Assembly: GCF_000003605.2 (NCBI RefSeq) | Contig: NW_003116450.1 | Location: 86,609-109,376 of the forward strand | Origin: Saccoglossus kowalevskii | Lineage: Eukaryota; Hemichordata; Enteropneusta; Harrimaniidae | Length of the DNA: 22,768 bases | Direction of reading: 5' to 3' | In this document: positions 1 to 12,200 of the stretch, in pieces | Layout: the number at the start of each line of letters is the position of its first letter | Position numbering within the stretch: the first letter of the stretch is position 1 | Made by a program: the position numbers and the translations under genes | Notes under the pieces: generated by a model | What the model was told of the DNA's origin: nothing | Databases searched by the model: none | What the model saw: the letters and a program-made list of their open reading frames with translations, nothing else

Positions 1-532
1 ATGTGATAATATCAGTCTGTCCAGTCCTTGTCATCTGATCCAACTTCTACACTGACTGTACATGTGATAATATCAGTCTGTCCAGTCCAGTCATCTGGTC
101 CAACTTCTACACTGACTGTACGTGTGATAATATCAGTCTGTCCAGTCCAGTCATCTGGTCCAACTTCTACACTGACTGTACGTGTGATAATATCAGTCAG
201 TCAAGTCATCTGGTCCAACTTCTACACTGACTGTACGTGTGATAATATCAGTCTGTCCAGTCCTTGTCATCTGGTCCAACTTCTACACTGACTGTACATG
301 TGATAATATCAGTCAGTCCAGTCTTGTCATCTGGTCCAACTTCTACACTGACTGTACATGTGATAATACCAGTCAGTTCAGTCCTTGTCATCTGGTCCAA
401 CTTCTGCACACTGACTGTACATGTGATAATATCAGTCAGTCCAGTCCTTGTTGTCTGGTCCAACTTCTACACTGACTGTACATGTGATAATATCAGTCAG
501 TCCAGTCCTTGTCATGTGGTCCAACTTCTACA
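1..532. repeat. Minisatellite, about nine copies of a ~60-bp unit
   Basis: The anchor gataat recurs at about 5, 66, 126, 186, 241, 302, 362, 425 and 486, giving spacings of 61, 60, 60, 55, 61, 60, 63 and 61. Each unit also carries tggtccaacttctacactg. Copies are highly similar, so the array is young or homogenised. It runs off the left edge of the window and stops abruptly at about 532. Because the unit length is not a multiple of three, the open frames through it (SGPTSTLTV-type repeats) are artefacts of the array. It lies inside an upstream intron of the ASH1L-like gene. Confidence 0.95.
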
Positions 533-685
533 TGCTCACAATAATTTTTTCTTAGTCCTCACTGACTATTATATCAAATGGCTCAGTAGTTTTTTAAGTA
601 CTTCTCTGAACACTGACCGACAAGCACTTAAATGAATATATTTTCAATTTATCTGACACTAATCTGATATTTATTATGTGATTGA

Positions 686-696
686 CCCCCCCCCCC
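686..696. repeat. C11 homopolymer leading into a pyrimidine run
   Basis: Eleven consecutive C are followed by a C/T-rich stretch to about 719. It is not next to an exon, so it is not a splice-acceptor tract. Simple low-complexity sequence, with a length open to assembly error. Confidence 0.9.
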
Positions 697-1707
697 TTCC
701 CTCCTCGTCTTCTCCTTTATAATGGAATATGATTTAATTGCTTTTGAGCATAGCAGAATCAGAACAATATTGGGTTACAAGTTTTGCAAAAGACAATTTC
801 CGGATTTTGTTAATGGGATTTTTATTACCTACCTTCTGACATTTCAATTCGTGGATCTGCTTGTGATGCATCTTGAAGATGGCACTCTTGTCAATAAATT
901 ACATTTTGCAGTTAAATTTATGTGAACAATATACAGCACATGTAAGTGTCCGTATGATGAATTATTATGTGTGTTCTGTTCCCTCCTCTAAGGCATATAT
1001 GAACCAGTTACTAATTTACTAGCATGTGGTTTTAAAATCTAGAGATACAACCAAAATACTATGTGTGCTATTTAAAATGATTTGTCGAATTCAATTATGC
1101 TATCATATTTGCTCTATCAGAATTGATAATTGTATTAAAAAATTCACACACATTTTTTTATTACTTCCTTATAATAAGACACATCACAAAAGTAAAAATA
1201 TTATCATTTTTTTTTATCTGTACTTATTTGATATTTCAAGTTACAAGGATGAAAAAAAAAATTAAAAATATACTATAATAGTTCAAAAAGATTGTGTACA
1301 TAAAATACAGCAAAAATCGCATGTTATTATAGGGCATTTTACCATTGTTCCCTATGGAAAAGATATATCTTTGCTCGTTAATGTCTTGCAAGGTACTTTT
1401 CAACGTCTAATTTAAAGTATTTAAAAAATTGACAATATTTTGGTGGGTCTTCAAGCTAGAAATGTGTTTGGTCTATGGAAACTGCTGATAAATTGGCATT
1501 TTATGCAAATTATTTTACCGTTTTTTTTTTTCTAAAAAAAATATTGAAAACCGAAAAATTTCACATACTTACAATTGTTTTAAAATGCCATACCTTTGAC
1601 GATCTCGCAAATTTATACGTTGTCTTATTTGTACTAGGAGTCAATGCCATGCCATTACTATACCAGTGTAATAAGTTTGCCAATAAAATGGAAAGTTCTC
1701 TCCCACA

Positions 1708-1728
1708 ATGCATTGCAATGCAATGCAT
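1708..1728. other. 21-nt perfect palindrome
   Basis: Ten-base arms ATGCATTGCA and TGCAATGCAT surround a single central A. The core contains ATTGCAAT, a C/EBP-like or octamer-like string. No transposon context is visible around it. Confidence 0.85.
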
Positions 1729-2350
1729 TTGTGCAGTAGTGAAAAACCGACAGCATGGAGAAGCGAACGTGCCTCAGATAAAATATTCCGATATGGCTTA
1801 TTTTCTTTCGTACCCCATGATTGTGTATGTGCGGCATTGAGAATGGTTTAAAGAGTTCTACTGTGTTAATTACTTTTGGTCGTTTCATCTGTATGTGAAT
1901 ATTTTATAGTTACTTTCTCTGGCTTTGATTTCCATTTTCTATTCTGCTTTGCTTTTTGAAAATCAATTCTCAATTGCATGTTTATCAAGGGGCTCCTATT
2001 GTAATGTGTCTGTATATAGATTGCAGTCTCCATTTCAATAGTTATCAGACTCAAAATCAAATAATCCTCCTCACTTGTCGCAATTTGCTTGCTGTCTGAG
2101 ACGGTCTATTCTCATTCGAAAATGTTATACAGTTTGCATTGAAGAAAAAAAACGCATGAGGAAAAATAATTGCTTTTATTTAGATTTCAAATTGTGTCAT
2201 TTTTAAAGCATACTGTTCTTTCTACAATATTGTAAAAATCAAAATGGTGCCCAGAATCTATTTTAAAATGCAAATTTGCAGTAGCCACTGGCAACAAGTA
2301 ATTACAGTACATCATTGCAGTACAGGACATATTTACTTATTCAAGCATAT

Positions 2351-2376
2351 GTATGTGTGTGTGTGGGGGGGGGGGG
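2351..2376. repeat. Short GT run followed by G12
   Basis: An alternating GT stretch leads directly into twelve G. Low-complexity sequence with no coding context. Confidence 0.85.
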
Positions 2377-2724
2377 TCCGTTCATCTGTTGCTGTTCTGT
2401 CTATGTTGTTTTTGTTTTATCTTCAATTTTGGTGATTGATATTTACCAATAACATCTAACTAGGGTGAAATACTAAACATATTATTGCTTTGCGACGACC
2501 AGTTAGCAGAAGGTCTGAAACAATTGGTTACTGTTAAAATATAAAGCTAGTTTAATACGTATAAGCGTTTGTTGTAATAGTAGCTCATCTTGAGTAATAA
2601 ATATTCATGTCTTATCTCATGTCTTTTTGTTCAAAAGTTTTTGTGTTCTGTGTAGATTTGTTGAAATGAACATGTTGCCAAATCACAGGGAATGCAGCAA
2701 ATTGGCTCAGAGGGCATCTTTGTG

Positions 2725-2740
2725 CCCCCCCCCCCCCCCC
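2725..2740. repeat. C16 homopolymer
   Basis: Sixteen consecutive C. The poly-proline string in one frame through this tract is an artefact. Confidence 0.95.
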
Positions 2741-2962
2741 ATCACTCATATTATGTAATCTCTTCCATTTGTCTAGATGTACCTGTAATGAAATGTGCAC
2801 CTGATTCCTGTAAAACAATTAACTTTAAAAGCATTTTATTTTCCCTCGTTTCAATTACACTATTTCGGTATTTCAGCATTTTGGGCATGTTCAGTAATTT
2901 CACATAATAAATTAACGAGTTCTGCATGTGACATCTTAGTTATTAACATTTTCAGATGGTTT

Positions 2963-2988
2963 TTATTATCGCTGATCAGCGAAAATAA
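2963..2988. repeat. Palindrome centred on CGCTGATCAGCG
   Basis: The 12-bp core at 2970-2981 is a perfect palindrome. AT-rich flanks (ATTATCGCTG on one side, CAGCGAAAAT on the other) extend it imperfectly. The half-site ATTTTCGCTG/CAGCGAAAAT recurs in the MITE at 18561-18770, so this may be a remnant of the same family. The link is inferred from about 10 bp only. Confidence 0.6.
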
Positions 2989-3175
2989 TTATGCAGAAAA
3001 CATCTGAGCAATCATTGCATGTGCACTTATCATATATTGCAGAGGGAACAACGATATGCCTTCACTTAATGTCTGTCTAGAAATCTAAATTTATTCCAGT
3101 TCCTTTCTAATAAATAACCTTTCTTTTCATTACTGTATTTGTGATTAAGTCATTCTCTTTGTGATTTTACTACAG

Positions 3176-3295
3176 GCAAGTATTTACGAGAAAAGAGAGT
3201 GGATTTTTCATTACCTTATGATATATGGTGGCTCCACGATATGGACAAATTGCCGCCTAAAAACGATGACAGTAAATATAAGAAGATCAGATCAA
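3176..3295 (+). CDS. ASH1L: ASH1L-like exon: pre-AWS segment with FxLP (MRG15-docking) motif
   Basis: This 120-nt exon follows a ttactacag acceptor and ends at a gtaagt donor. Its first two bases complete a split Gly codon, and its last base begins the Asn codon finished in the exon at 14264 (phase 1 on both sides). It encodes [18 protein letters not shown], then an acidic/lysine-rich linker ending KYKKIRS. This matches human ASH1L just before its AWS domain, which reads from memory as KYLRQKRIDFQLPYDILW with a linker ending YKKIRS. The FSLP at 3205-3216 is the FxLP motif by which ASH1L binds the MRG domain of MRG15; that binding is known to stimulate the enzyme. The exon is isolated, with about 11 kb to the next one. 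Being symmetric (1-1) and a multiple of three, it could be skipped without shifting the frame, but no skipping is evidenced. Confidence 0.93.
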
Positions 3296-6200
3296 GTAAG
3301 TTGTACATGACCTAATAAGGTGTTTGTTTGTTTGGGTTTGCGATTTAAATATGCGGAGCATCACCATGTTGACTTTACATATTTCTCAAAATCTACATGC
3401 GTGCTCGGATTTCCCATATTATTTTTTTAAAAATTTAATTACCTAGACTATAGAGTGAGTAATCATAATTCTTTTTAAAAAAAAAAATATTTTTAATTTC
3501 AAATGGAGTTATTAATGAAAACAAAGACTTGTATCAATCATCACTTTCTCTACTAGATGGACTACTCTGGCCATAATCACTTAAGTCTGCTGACTTTGAA
3601 TGAGGAGATAAATAACTTGGAATTAATATGTGAGACTTATACCACAAAGTATGCAATAATACATCATACATTGGGTGCATTGACTGACATGTAGTGGAGG
3701 TTGATGCGTTCCTGTACTGGCTGAGTGCATATATTGCGGTATTCTCGTGATACATTGTGTAGTAATAATTTAATGAGAACACAACCTGAAATGGCAGAGG
3801 AAAACATGTTGCGCTGTGCAAACGTTCAGTGATTGTATTTCTGTCAGGTGCTATAGTGCTTCTACTTCCACTGTTAAAAAAAAATGTTTGATTGTGATGT
3901 AAATGTTACGCACATTTTCTAAAATAGGAAGGCACTTTCAACACAACATTTTACGAATGGATGAAATCTCTTGTTGTATAATATGAGGTTATTACGAGAG
4001 TACCTCAAAGTATGCATGAAGACAGTACAGCTGGAGTATCGATGACGCCCAGTGGAGGTCGATGCGCGGCGTACTAAGTGCATACTTTGAGGTCTTCTCG
4101 TTATAACCTTATTATGTATTATTATACATCTTTTCCTTCCAAAGATACACCATGGGAATGCCAAAATCCAAAATGTTTAGAACAGAATCAGCAAACTTCT
4201 TTGTGTGAAGTCCGTTTAAACCCTGGTGGCAGCCATGTTTGTTTGTATTGTTAGAGGCAGCTTACGCGCATAATCATTCCATATTTGGAAATTGCATTTC
4301 CTAATATGATAGGATGAAAATACCCTGTAAAATACCGCAGAATTACGACACACTGTAACTTATGCATTGCGGTGATACATGTATAATAATAATATTTATT
4401 ACTGAACAAGGCCTCATTATTGTTACTATGTTCTTATGATTTGTTGTAAATGATTTTGAAATTAAAACACATTTAACTTATTAGATGTCTCAAAAGAAAA
4501 ACAAAATCACATGTCTGTATATTTATCACTCTAATCAGTTTACAAACTCTTAGTATTCAGATGAGAAATATGAATAAACCAATGAACTCAAAATTCACAA
4601 TCTTTCGTCTAATTGAAGCTGTAGTAATCTACACAAATTGTCATTTAGAAATAATTTAATCTAACGATATTAACAGAATACAATATGATTGCCTTGCACT
4701 GCATCAAATTCCCATAATTCGATATGGAATATTAAAATCTGAAATTGAATTAGCTTTAGAATGTTACACGAGTTGGAACGAATTTCTAGTAGGCTAGTAG
4801 GCTAGTATTATGGTATTTCATGATTGCTAATATGCTTGTATAAATTCCCCCTGGGAGCAATCTTGAAATGAAATTGCAGATGTACCGTATAATGCGATTT
4901 ACTTTGTTATGTGCAGTGCAGCATTGAGTGGTTCTAATGGTCAAGTCACAAACACTAATCTAATTTCTCTGACTGGATTTATCTCACTGATTTTATTTAC
5001 AACATATAAGCATGCTCAGTAATTGTCAAAATTATATAAACAGCTGGGGACTTCCTGAAATTTAGTATTTTAAGACCCTTTCAGTTTTGATTTTGTAATT
5101 TACGCTTACTTAATGTGTGTATGGTGAAAGGATATTGGAAATCTCTTCAACCTCTTGAAATGTATTAGCCTTCTTTGTAAAGTGCCGTTTTGTTGTTGAA
5201 CATGGTTTGTGCTCATCCTGTGTGCTAACCGCAGGTAAAATGAGTTTCCCTGAAGGGGCCCTCCTACTTAAATGAGCGACTTGAAACAAAATTATTAATA
5301 TTAATTTTTTTTTGTAGGAAAGAATTTGGTTTAAAGTTCACATTTAAAAAAAAAAAATCTTATTGCCCCATTTACTGTCCTGCTAACTATGTAGGGAAGG
5401 TGATTGCATTTTCAGCTTACCTTACAGGCAGCAAAACATTTCAATTACTGTTTTTGCTAGGTACATGTACGTGTAGTTAATATCATCGGTGATAAAGGAA
5501 AGTGTTGGTCAACTGTTAATGGTAAATTAGGCGTGAATTTACTTTATTAAAGTTGATTATTTATAGTGTTCGCTAAAGTCTAGTTTTTTGAGAAAACTGT
5601 TATTTAATGAAGAAGATGACATTATAGGTAAATTACCCATTCCTACCCTCCACTCAACCTCCAATCATGAAAAAAAATAAAGCCATCAACTGAATCTAAA
5701 AATACAAATTTATCGACTGTGTGTGTAGCGTGTAATTAGAGGTTTGTAAATAATTTAAAGTTGGTAAATAATTTACTACATTTTAACACTGTACAACACC
5801 TTACCTGGGCCCAAGGTGATTTGATATGTGCCATGTGTACATAAAGACTACAATCATGTATTCACTATAAGACCGTTGATACCTATTTGAGATATCTCCT
5901 CTCTTCATTGTTTTAATTGTACTTCCTATTACTGCTGATCTTAAAAATAAAGCTTTTGGAATTTTCTTATTATTATTCTATTAATTTTGTATTAAAGTTA
6001 GATTTATTTCTTAAAGACTAATCATCATAGATTTTTGATGCTGTTGATTGTCTGTTATGGTCTGAAATCTAGATATGTTTACCCTGGCTAGTTTGTAGCT
6101 GATACACTGATTTGTAACTGTAATATTGTGACGATTTGAATATTACTATTTTTGATGACTGCTATATATATATAAATATATACATGTACTAAATTAAAAC

Positions 6201-9200
6201 AGACGTATGCTCAGTACTTGCGTTTCATTGTAAAAAAAACCTTGGGGTTATTCTACTCTTCACCAGAATGCATTGAACTTTCAAACCCTGTGAATATTAG
6301 TATGGTATTCCACTTCTTGGCTTGGTAAGCATGGGGCAAGAATTTTGATAAAAATAAACACTATGGCACTGTTGGAAATTCATCCAGTGGTGTAAAACAC
6401 ACGTCCAGCTGTTAAAATTGTAATAATATACAGACTTTGGTTGTTTCACAGCATGCTGAAAATTGTAATTCTATCCAATTCGGTATTTATAACTGTGACT
6501 GATACATGCCAAAGTCTGTTTCTAAAAAAATTATGCATTTCGGACAAACCATATCAAATGGTAGATATGTCAGCTGAAAGCTACAAAAATAGATTTGAAT
6601 CACTTCTCGGTTGTTATTTACATTAAACTATACGTGTACGAAATTGATTTCATTGTATCTCATTCTACCGATTTGTGTTAATACTGATTGAATGCTGAAA
6701 GAAAAACATAACAATACAGTACATTTATTAAATAAAATTACAAAGAAGTTGTTGCTATTCCTGTACATGAGATGTTTGTTAATAGTTTATATTGTTAGAG
6801 AATCGTGTTTGAGAGTTGTTTAAACATGTGTGACAGTGTCACGCATCATTTTAAAAAAAATGACTGATTGGAAGTTCTTTATTGCTGAACATACTATGAC
6901 TTGTCCTTAAAATGTGCCTAATTGGCAATGACTCGTTCCAAGCTGCTGTACAACATGATTGACTGAAAGTAGCGTAGTCTAATCACAGAGCTGTTTATGG
7001 GTGATTTTATCATTATGTGAAAGTTTGAGATGAATTAAAGAGGTGTGCAAGGACGAGAGGAAATTAAGAATTGCCAAGATCGATATAAAGTAGATGCGAC
7101 TAAAAAGTCATTTAATGATCCTGTCCAGACTGTTTTCATAAGCAACACTTGGAGATCTAACTGTGTGTTGATTTTAACTATTCATCTTTTGCTTAACCTA
7201 TTATATGTGATGAGGCTAAAATGCAAATTGTGACTGCTGATTAATGGTTGTCTGATTTCTCATCACATTCTGGTCATCGCTGATTGTGAAAATCTCAAAG
7301 TAATAATACCCATGGGATCATTATGTAATGTTTTGTGTATTCATTTTAAATCCACTCTGTCTATGAAGCTATACTAATTAGTATGAATCTGCAACGTATA
7401 TAGGTATAATTGCTGTCAGAGTGTGAATAAAAGTTTACTGCTGTTAGCGGTATGCTAGATAAACCTATAGCAAAGGTTTAATTGGAACCCTGAATGTTAG
7501 GAAATTGATCCCCAGAGACAAATATTGATATTTCAGTGAGTTCTATTGCTTTGCTTTATTGGCTGTCAAGAGTGATTCCTTACATACTTGATGTGAGCCC
7601 AGGTGGGAGGCGGGAAGTAATGAACATCATTATTTCCACCCCACTGTACCGATGATATGATATGAATAATAATAGCTGGAAGCTAGATTTCTATTCATGT
7701 GTGTGCTTGGCAAAAATGCCTACGGAGGTCATCCAGGTTGGCATTTGGAATTAAGGCATGTTTATACCCTGAGCTCAATTACTGTAATCGTATGAAAACA
7801 TTGAAGAAACACACTGTCAAGGAAAATCGGCCATTATCTCTTGACGATCCCCGGGATGGTAGATCATGAACAAGATCTTTTTGGATCAGGCAGGTCTTTT
7901 GTAATTAAGTCTCGTTGACTTGTTTGCCTACTCAATCCGAGATTGTCATACATTTGAGATGTCGCATATCATGTACATTTGATGTAAAATGTATGTGTTA
8001 TTGAGCCGCCTTTCTGCATAATCTAATAATTTCATAGTAGGTGGTTTAAATGACGGAGTACTGGTGCAGCTGCCGCAGTACGTCATTTTATGATTTATTT
8101 ATTGTTACAATAATTCTAATATGAAATATCCTTGATGTAAATGCTGTTCGAATTACCCTGAATGTCACTAGATGGTTTGAAAGTCGAGAGGTGTTCTTTG
8201 ATGTTAATGTGTAAGTGCCATAGAGAATGATATCAAGGATGAAAAAAACAAAAAAAAACATCTCAGAGGAAAATAGTTGATGGTACCTACTTTGATATTT
8301 CATTAGCTGTCATCACTTTCCCATTAAGCCACCTCATTGCAGCATATGTATATAATAATAGGCAATTGGATGAAAAACGAAAAAAAAATGTATGATAATT
8401 CTGTGTTGTTTTTCATGAGAAATTATTTTTCCTGCTCATGTGAGTTGTAAGCTCCGTCAAAAGTCTGGTTGATGTACAGTCACTGCCTGCTTGATATTTA
8501 TTCCTGTTAGTATTATGAAGTTGTAATCTCCATCGTGAATTGTCTTTTTGTCCAGTAATTGCTGGGTTCATTTTTCTTCTTGTTTATAGTAAAGTGGGTT
8601 ATAGCTTGGTTGTGTTTTTTTCTGCTTGTTTGTTGTCCAGTCATTGCTTGCTTGCTTATTACTAGAGTTCATTGTTGTACAAATTATAAACTGTTTTATT
8701 ATACAACACATTTTTTTTCCCCTAAATTCGTGCTATGCATGCGATATCAGTCTGCAGAAATGTATGAGGCTGTGAAGAAATCAATATTTAGTCTTAATCC
8801 ATCTGTTTTTCTTAAAAAAAGACATCATTGTCGGTTGTGAACAGGTATGCATACCACTCCTGCCTCTTATCCATAAACACATCTGTGTTTTAACAGATTT
8901 TCTAATAAATTTAATTTTATGATTTTAAGTATGGTATATCAGTATGGTCAAAAACAAACATTTTTTAATATCTTAGATACTGCATGTTGAACAAAGTGGA
9001 TTACTAGTATGATTTATCGTAAAGTAAAAATAGTAGTTTTTCAGCTCACTGTATAGTATTTGTTAGATGACAAAAAAAAAATTTAAGTGCACTTTCGTAT
9101 TAGATAATTTCATTGTTTCATCAAATGTATACTCTGCTGTGCTGTGCTAATTTTTAGGTTATATTAAATCTTAATATAATGCATTCATAGACATGAAGAG

Positions 9201-12200
9201 TTGAACAGTGGTATTAAAAATTACATGTTTTCGACCATATTGCATCTTTGATAATGTGTTTACATGAAATCATGAATTTAGAGAATAATTTCTATGCTGA
9301 TTACTATACTGATACTGAAAATTGATACAGAATATGCTAGAATTTTGCTCCATGGGTCAGGTTTTACTAGGTAATAATCGACAGGCTTGTCTTAGAAAAT
9401 ATCTTGATTTTCTTTTGAGATAACAAAATATATGGCAAAAAAAAAGGGAGGTTAGAGTTCAGCTTCGAATCATGTTGAGTACTCTGAATATATTGACACG
9501 CCCCCTCCCCCAGGCTGCTTAATTGGTAAATATTAAAATAAAATGAATTTTGTTCAAACTGTCATATCTGATATTAGTTGATTTTATTCTGTTTGACAGA
9601 ACAGTGTGGTGTGTAGCAGAAAACAAAGAGTCAATATATATTCTGGATTATAAAATTTGAATTGGAAATGAGGCCATAATGGCATTGTGACTATGATTGA
9701 TAACATCATATGTAGTCGTTTTTTTTTTAAATAAAGCATTTGTACAAATAAAGGACAGCCCATTAGTAACAGATTGAATGCGTTTTACCTCTCGCTTTTA
9801 ATCTCACTATTATATTAATAAAATGAATGCCAATCAGTAAATTTTAATGCTTTATCTCAAAATGTTGCATCACAACTGCTCGCAAGGTAATAAACAGATA
9901 CTAAAACGAAGGAAATGTACGTTTTGTTTATTTTATTTTTTATATATGTTGATTAGCTACGCTTGATGGAAATATAAATAACCTATTTATTATTGTCACC
10001 TGTGTGTGATGTTACATCCAAAACAAATGATATTTATCACAATTTGTCTTCTCATAAACTACTGTTTCAATTCATCAAATTTCGTCTGTAAAAATTTATA
10101 ACCTTTTTAATAGGTTGTATTTCGTATTGAAATTTTTTTAATTTTACAACAATTGCCTCGGGTCTTTTGAACACTCTGAATTGTGTTGCATGCGATCGTA
10201 ATGACAGACTGGCTTTTATGAATTGATTTTTTTTGTGACTTTTCAAACCTGTATTTTTATTGTATAATAATATTGATATAAATTTTGATTTTTGTTAATT
10301 TTGAGGTCAAGGAAAATCACGAAATGTTTCACTGCTTTAGTGAAATTTTGGCTCATGATTATTTCAAATAATAATGTTGTTTCTGGTGGTAGAATTTTAT
10401 CTCCTACAATAGCTGTACTACTGCTTTTCTTCTGGGGATCTGTCATAGAGGAAAGTGTTTTTAATTTATATTTCATATATAAAAGGTGCAAATTAGTAAA
10501 TTTTATAAATTGCACAGTTTGTCTTCAATTATATTACAGACAGAAATGGCTGAACATTGTTACTAGCATGTCTGGATTAATAAATTTGTGCAAACTCTGG
10601 TGTGCTGTGACATAATGAAATTATGTTTGCCTACATTCCCCTTGTGAATTAAAGACAAGCTTTCAGTTAAAATATTAGTGTTCCAAGAAATTTGTTTCCA
10701 TGGTTACATCATATTAAATATATGTAATAGGTGAAACAAAAAATTGAATACAGCTTCTAACATATTTAACTTTGATCCATTTTCCTTTCACACAAAATGG
10801 CTGCCATTTCTAGTTGTTTCCATGGAAACAAGTTTCAATTTTTCAGTGTTAGATGAACGAGTAATTTTGCTATAATCTGAAATTATTATTTTTAATTTGA
10901 TAATTCTTTAAGCATATGACCCTGCTTATAGATTAATATTATTAAAAATATTATAATTGTACACAAAATTATATGACTACTTGCTATTTCTAACTGTAAT
11001 AACATTATGCGTTTATTATAATTGTTTATAAAGACTTTCAATTCAGACAAACAAATAGGCTTATTAAAGTTTATGTTTTGTAAAGGATTTTTTTTTCATG
11101 CAGTAAACTTTCTTGGAATTCACAACAAATTTTACAAAAGCCACGCGCAGTTTGGGTTTGAAAGATCATCATCAGACACGCACGTTATTCACATTTGATT
11201 TGTTTTGCATGCAGCAAACAGCTTTCTATTATTACGTCAGTTCTAAGTTTAGCAGAATTCCGTAATCATGACAACTATTATAATTTGGTTCCCTGCAGTA
11301 TTAGGATGAAATATTATCTGAAATATTTTGTAATTTGTGTTAAGGGACTAAGCAGGGGATGTTCATGAGATGAAGCTTGGTGGTTATAATCAACTATCTC
11401 AACAATNNNNNNNNNNNNNNNNNNNNNNNNNNNNNNNNNNNNNNNNNNNNNNNNNNGCTGTTTGCACACATTCCTGAAATAAATGTTGTCTTAGAATTAA
11501 AAGTAATCCTTATGGAATATGTTTACCTTGAACAAAATTGAGTAATAATATCGATGTGAATTTTTTTTTTGTAGAATATTTATGATGCTATTATTAATTA
11601 AAAAAAATATATATTTTTTGTTCATCCATGGAAATTTGAATAAAAATGTATTCTGAGGTGCTGGGAGGGCTGTCTTCCGTCATCTATTAAATTGTGTGTT
11701 TTAAAAAAAACTCCCACCATCTGTTTCTATATAAAACTACTCATTTCTGGTTTCTTTCAAGTGAGTTTGAACTTGCAGGTAATGGATTACACTTGTTGCT
11801 GTACCTTTATCTTGTTCTCAAATTCTGTCCCACCTAGTAACAAATTTGTCGTCTGATTCTGTCAAGTGTTGATGTGAGTGATAATGAAAGTAAGGAATGA
11901 TTAAATATTAGATTATATATTGTTGAACTTTGGTATTCTGTATTGCGTACATATCCTAGTTAACGGTCAAAATTTCTTGTAATCGACTTTGGACTGCTAG
12001 AAATGTGAAGAAAAGACCCGATAAATATGATCCACACCAAAGCAGTCAGGTGGAATATACAGTAAACAACTTAATTTTTACTGCTAGAAGTTTTTGTGAT
12101 TTGATGATTTTATGGCATTCGTAACAATATTTGCAAAAGTCCTGGACGATCATGAACTACTTTTTATTATTCGAAAAAAAAAACATGTTTTGCTTGTAGT

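Larger units (their letters stand above)
533..3175. other. 3' part of an upstream intron, no gene recognised
   Basis: The stretch is AT-rich with scattered short open frames that resemble nothing I know and have no supporting splice context. It contains a C11 tract (686-696) within a pyrimidine run, a short GT run leading into G12 (2365-2376), and C16 (2725-2740). It also contains two palindromes, listed separately, and it ends in the acceptor of the exon at 3176. No segment resembling the ASH1L region upstream of GKYLR was found, so the previous exon is beyond the left edge. Confidence 0.7.

Noticed and set aside
28-635. Overlapping open frames encoding repeats such as SGPTSTLTVHVII
   Set aside because: They are frames through the ~60-bp minisatellite. 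The unit length is not a multiple of three, so the same peptide appears in different frames, which is an artefact.
1475-1840. 121-codon open frame
   Set aside because: Intronic, AT-rich, no recognisable domain, begins and ends without splice or promoter context and overlaps an opposite-strand frame of similar quality.
2692-2907. Frame with a poly-proline string
   Set aside because: The prolines come from a C16 homopolymer; nothing else supports coding.
10243-10615. Overlapping frames on both strands (90 and 107 codons)
   Set aside because: No known family, AT-driven composition, inside the large intron, and both strands open over the same bases.
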